DNA of 5,423 nt from JABMMZ01 sp964600345. Lineage in GTDB: Bacteria > Bacteroidota > Bacteroidia > NS11-12g > UBA955. Positions 5,423-5,423 of this stretch are shown here, one piece after another (the first letter of the stretch is position 1; each line of letters opens with the position of its first letter). Position numbers and translations under genes: made by a program. The notes under the pieces were generated by a model, which was given only the letters and a program-made list of their open reading frames with translations, ran no database searches and was not told the origin of the DNA. The stretch is taken from contig CAZRKA010000193.1 in NCBI GenBank assembly GCA_964600345.1, positions 1-5,423 of the forward strand, read 5' to 3'.

Positions 5423-5423
5423 C

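Overview
This window looks like chromosomal DNA from a member of the Bacteroidota, probably near the Chitinophagales/Sphingobacteriales/Saprospiria. The signs are start codons without Shine-Dalgarno motifs but with A/T-rich leaders, one well-formed Bacteroidota promoter (TTG, 20 bp, TAnnTTTG), a small lipoprotein with Asn residues after the lipobox Cys, and the flavour of the proteins. No taxonomic search was possible, so this is inference. Most of the window is ordinary housekeeping and accessory metabolism. No phage, plasmid, defence system, CRISPR array, tRNA or rRNA was seen.

Layout. 1-183 (minus) is the N-terminal end of a plant-type asparaginase/isoaspartyl peptidase that runs off the left edge. 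It is divergent from 354-1583 (plus), a complete single-lipoyl-domain E2 acyltransferase, most likely of pyruvate dehydrogenase, with its own promoter at 303-333. The gene-free stretch 1584-2309 holds three tandem degenerate copies of a roughly 200-bp repeat (1633-2204). Each copy has inverted-repeat arms built from CACTAAG/CACAAAG-type words around a small core hairpin. A minus-strand terminator (2252-2283) follows the repeats.

Three minus-strand genes come next, in transcription order: a pirin with a twin-arginine signal (3036-4175), a YraN/UPF0102 nuclease-fold protein (2589-2972), and a 73-residue lipoprotein with a histidine-rich tail (2310-2531). They are spaced 63 and 57 bp apart. Divergent from the pirin, a probable two-gene plus-strand operon encodes an SSAT-like GNAT acetyltransferase (4321-4788) and a DinB-family metal-binding four-helix protein (4810-5259). 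It ends in a nested inverted repeat that resembles a terminator (5276-5342). A minus-strand open frame entering from the right edge may be the tail of a convergent gene.

The genes do not form one obvious pathway. The parts that most deserve a second look are the repeat array between the 3' ends of two convergent genes, the export signal on the pirin, and the His-rich lipoprotein. None of these amounts to a demonstrated new system.
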